A stretch of DNA of 12,211 bases. It comes from Firmicutes bacterium UBA5286. Lineage in GTDB: Bacteria > Bacillota > Proteinivoracia > UBA4975. The position numbers were made by a program, and so were the translations under genes. The stretch spans positions 1 to 12,211 of the forward strand of contig DHSM01000029.1 in the NCBI GenBank assembly GCA_002408465.1, read 5' to 3'. Each line of letters opens with the position of its first letter. Within the stretch, counting starts at the first letter, position 1. The notes beneath the pieces are model-generated. The model made no database searches. It was not told the DNA's origin and worked only from the letters and a program-made list of their open reading frames with translations. This document shows positions 12,189 to 12,211 of the stretch, piece by piece.

Positions 12189-12211
12189 GTGAACTGCTCC
12201 CTGTCAAGTAG

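Overview
The window looks like chromosomal DNA of a mid-GC member of the Bacillota, most likely a clostridial or Peptococcaceae-type anaerobe. This rests on strong GGAGG-type ribosome binding sites, frequent TTG/GTG starts, short T-tailed terminators, a Gram-positive-type lipoprotein, and family assignments made by eye (DUF3784, the macro/VWA pair, YitV-like hydrolase, CD225 plus DUF2752). No rRNA, tRNA or CRISPR array was seen. All family names come from motif recognition, not database searches.

Layout. 1-1142 (minus): a class I SAM methyltransferase with a TTG start, preceded by a frame-broken small membrane protein gene resembling CPBP-like proteins. 1337-2191 (plus): a lipoprotein with a very acidic linker. 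2418-4202 (plus): a macro domain protein fused to a C-terminal helix-turn-helix-like domain, followed by a VWA (MIDAS) protein; this pair is the best candidate for a poorly described functional system. 4343-4660 (minus): a DUF3784 membrane protein that shares a bidirectional terminator with the VWA gene. 4938-5939 (plus): a PLP enzyme of the D-cysteine desulfhydrase/ACC deaminase family with its own promoter and terminator. 6080-6787 (minus): a Phd/YefM antitoxin-like N-terminus fused to a Uma2 (DUF820) nuclease-fold domain, with a promoter and a palindrome just downstream of the -10. 6944-8215 (minus) and 8535-9779 (plus): two divergent, unrelated-looking MFS transporters. 9862-10605 (plus): a YitV-like alpha/beta hydrolase, probably read with the second transporter because the terminator-like sequence between them has lost one arm. 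11032-11835 (plus): an AT-richer pair, a zinc-ribbon/CD225 (dispanin) protein and a DUF2752 protein.

The last 1.4 kb is a patchwork. The CD225-DUF2752 pair is bracketed by two near-identical ~40 bp hairpin repeats (GGGGGCC-GTCCT-GGCCCCC plus a shared tail). Right after the second repeat lies an in-frame fossil of the 3' end of the upstream MFS gene with its terminator. Beyond that is the truncated left end of what appears to be an IS481-family element, which abuts the right half of a third copy of the hairpin. Together these point to duplication, insertion and deletion around a small mobile or recombinogenic hairpin repeat.
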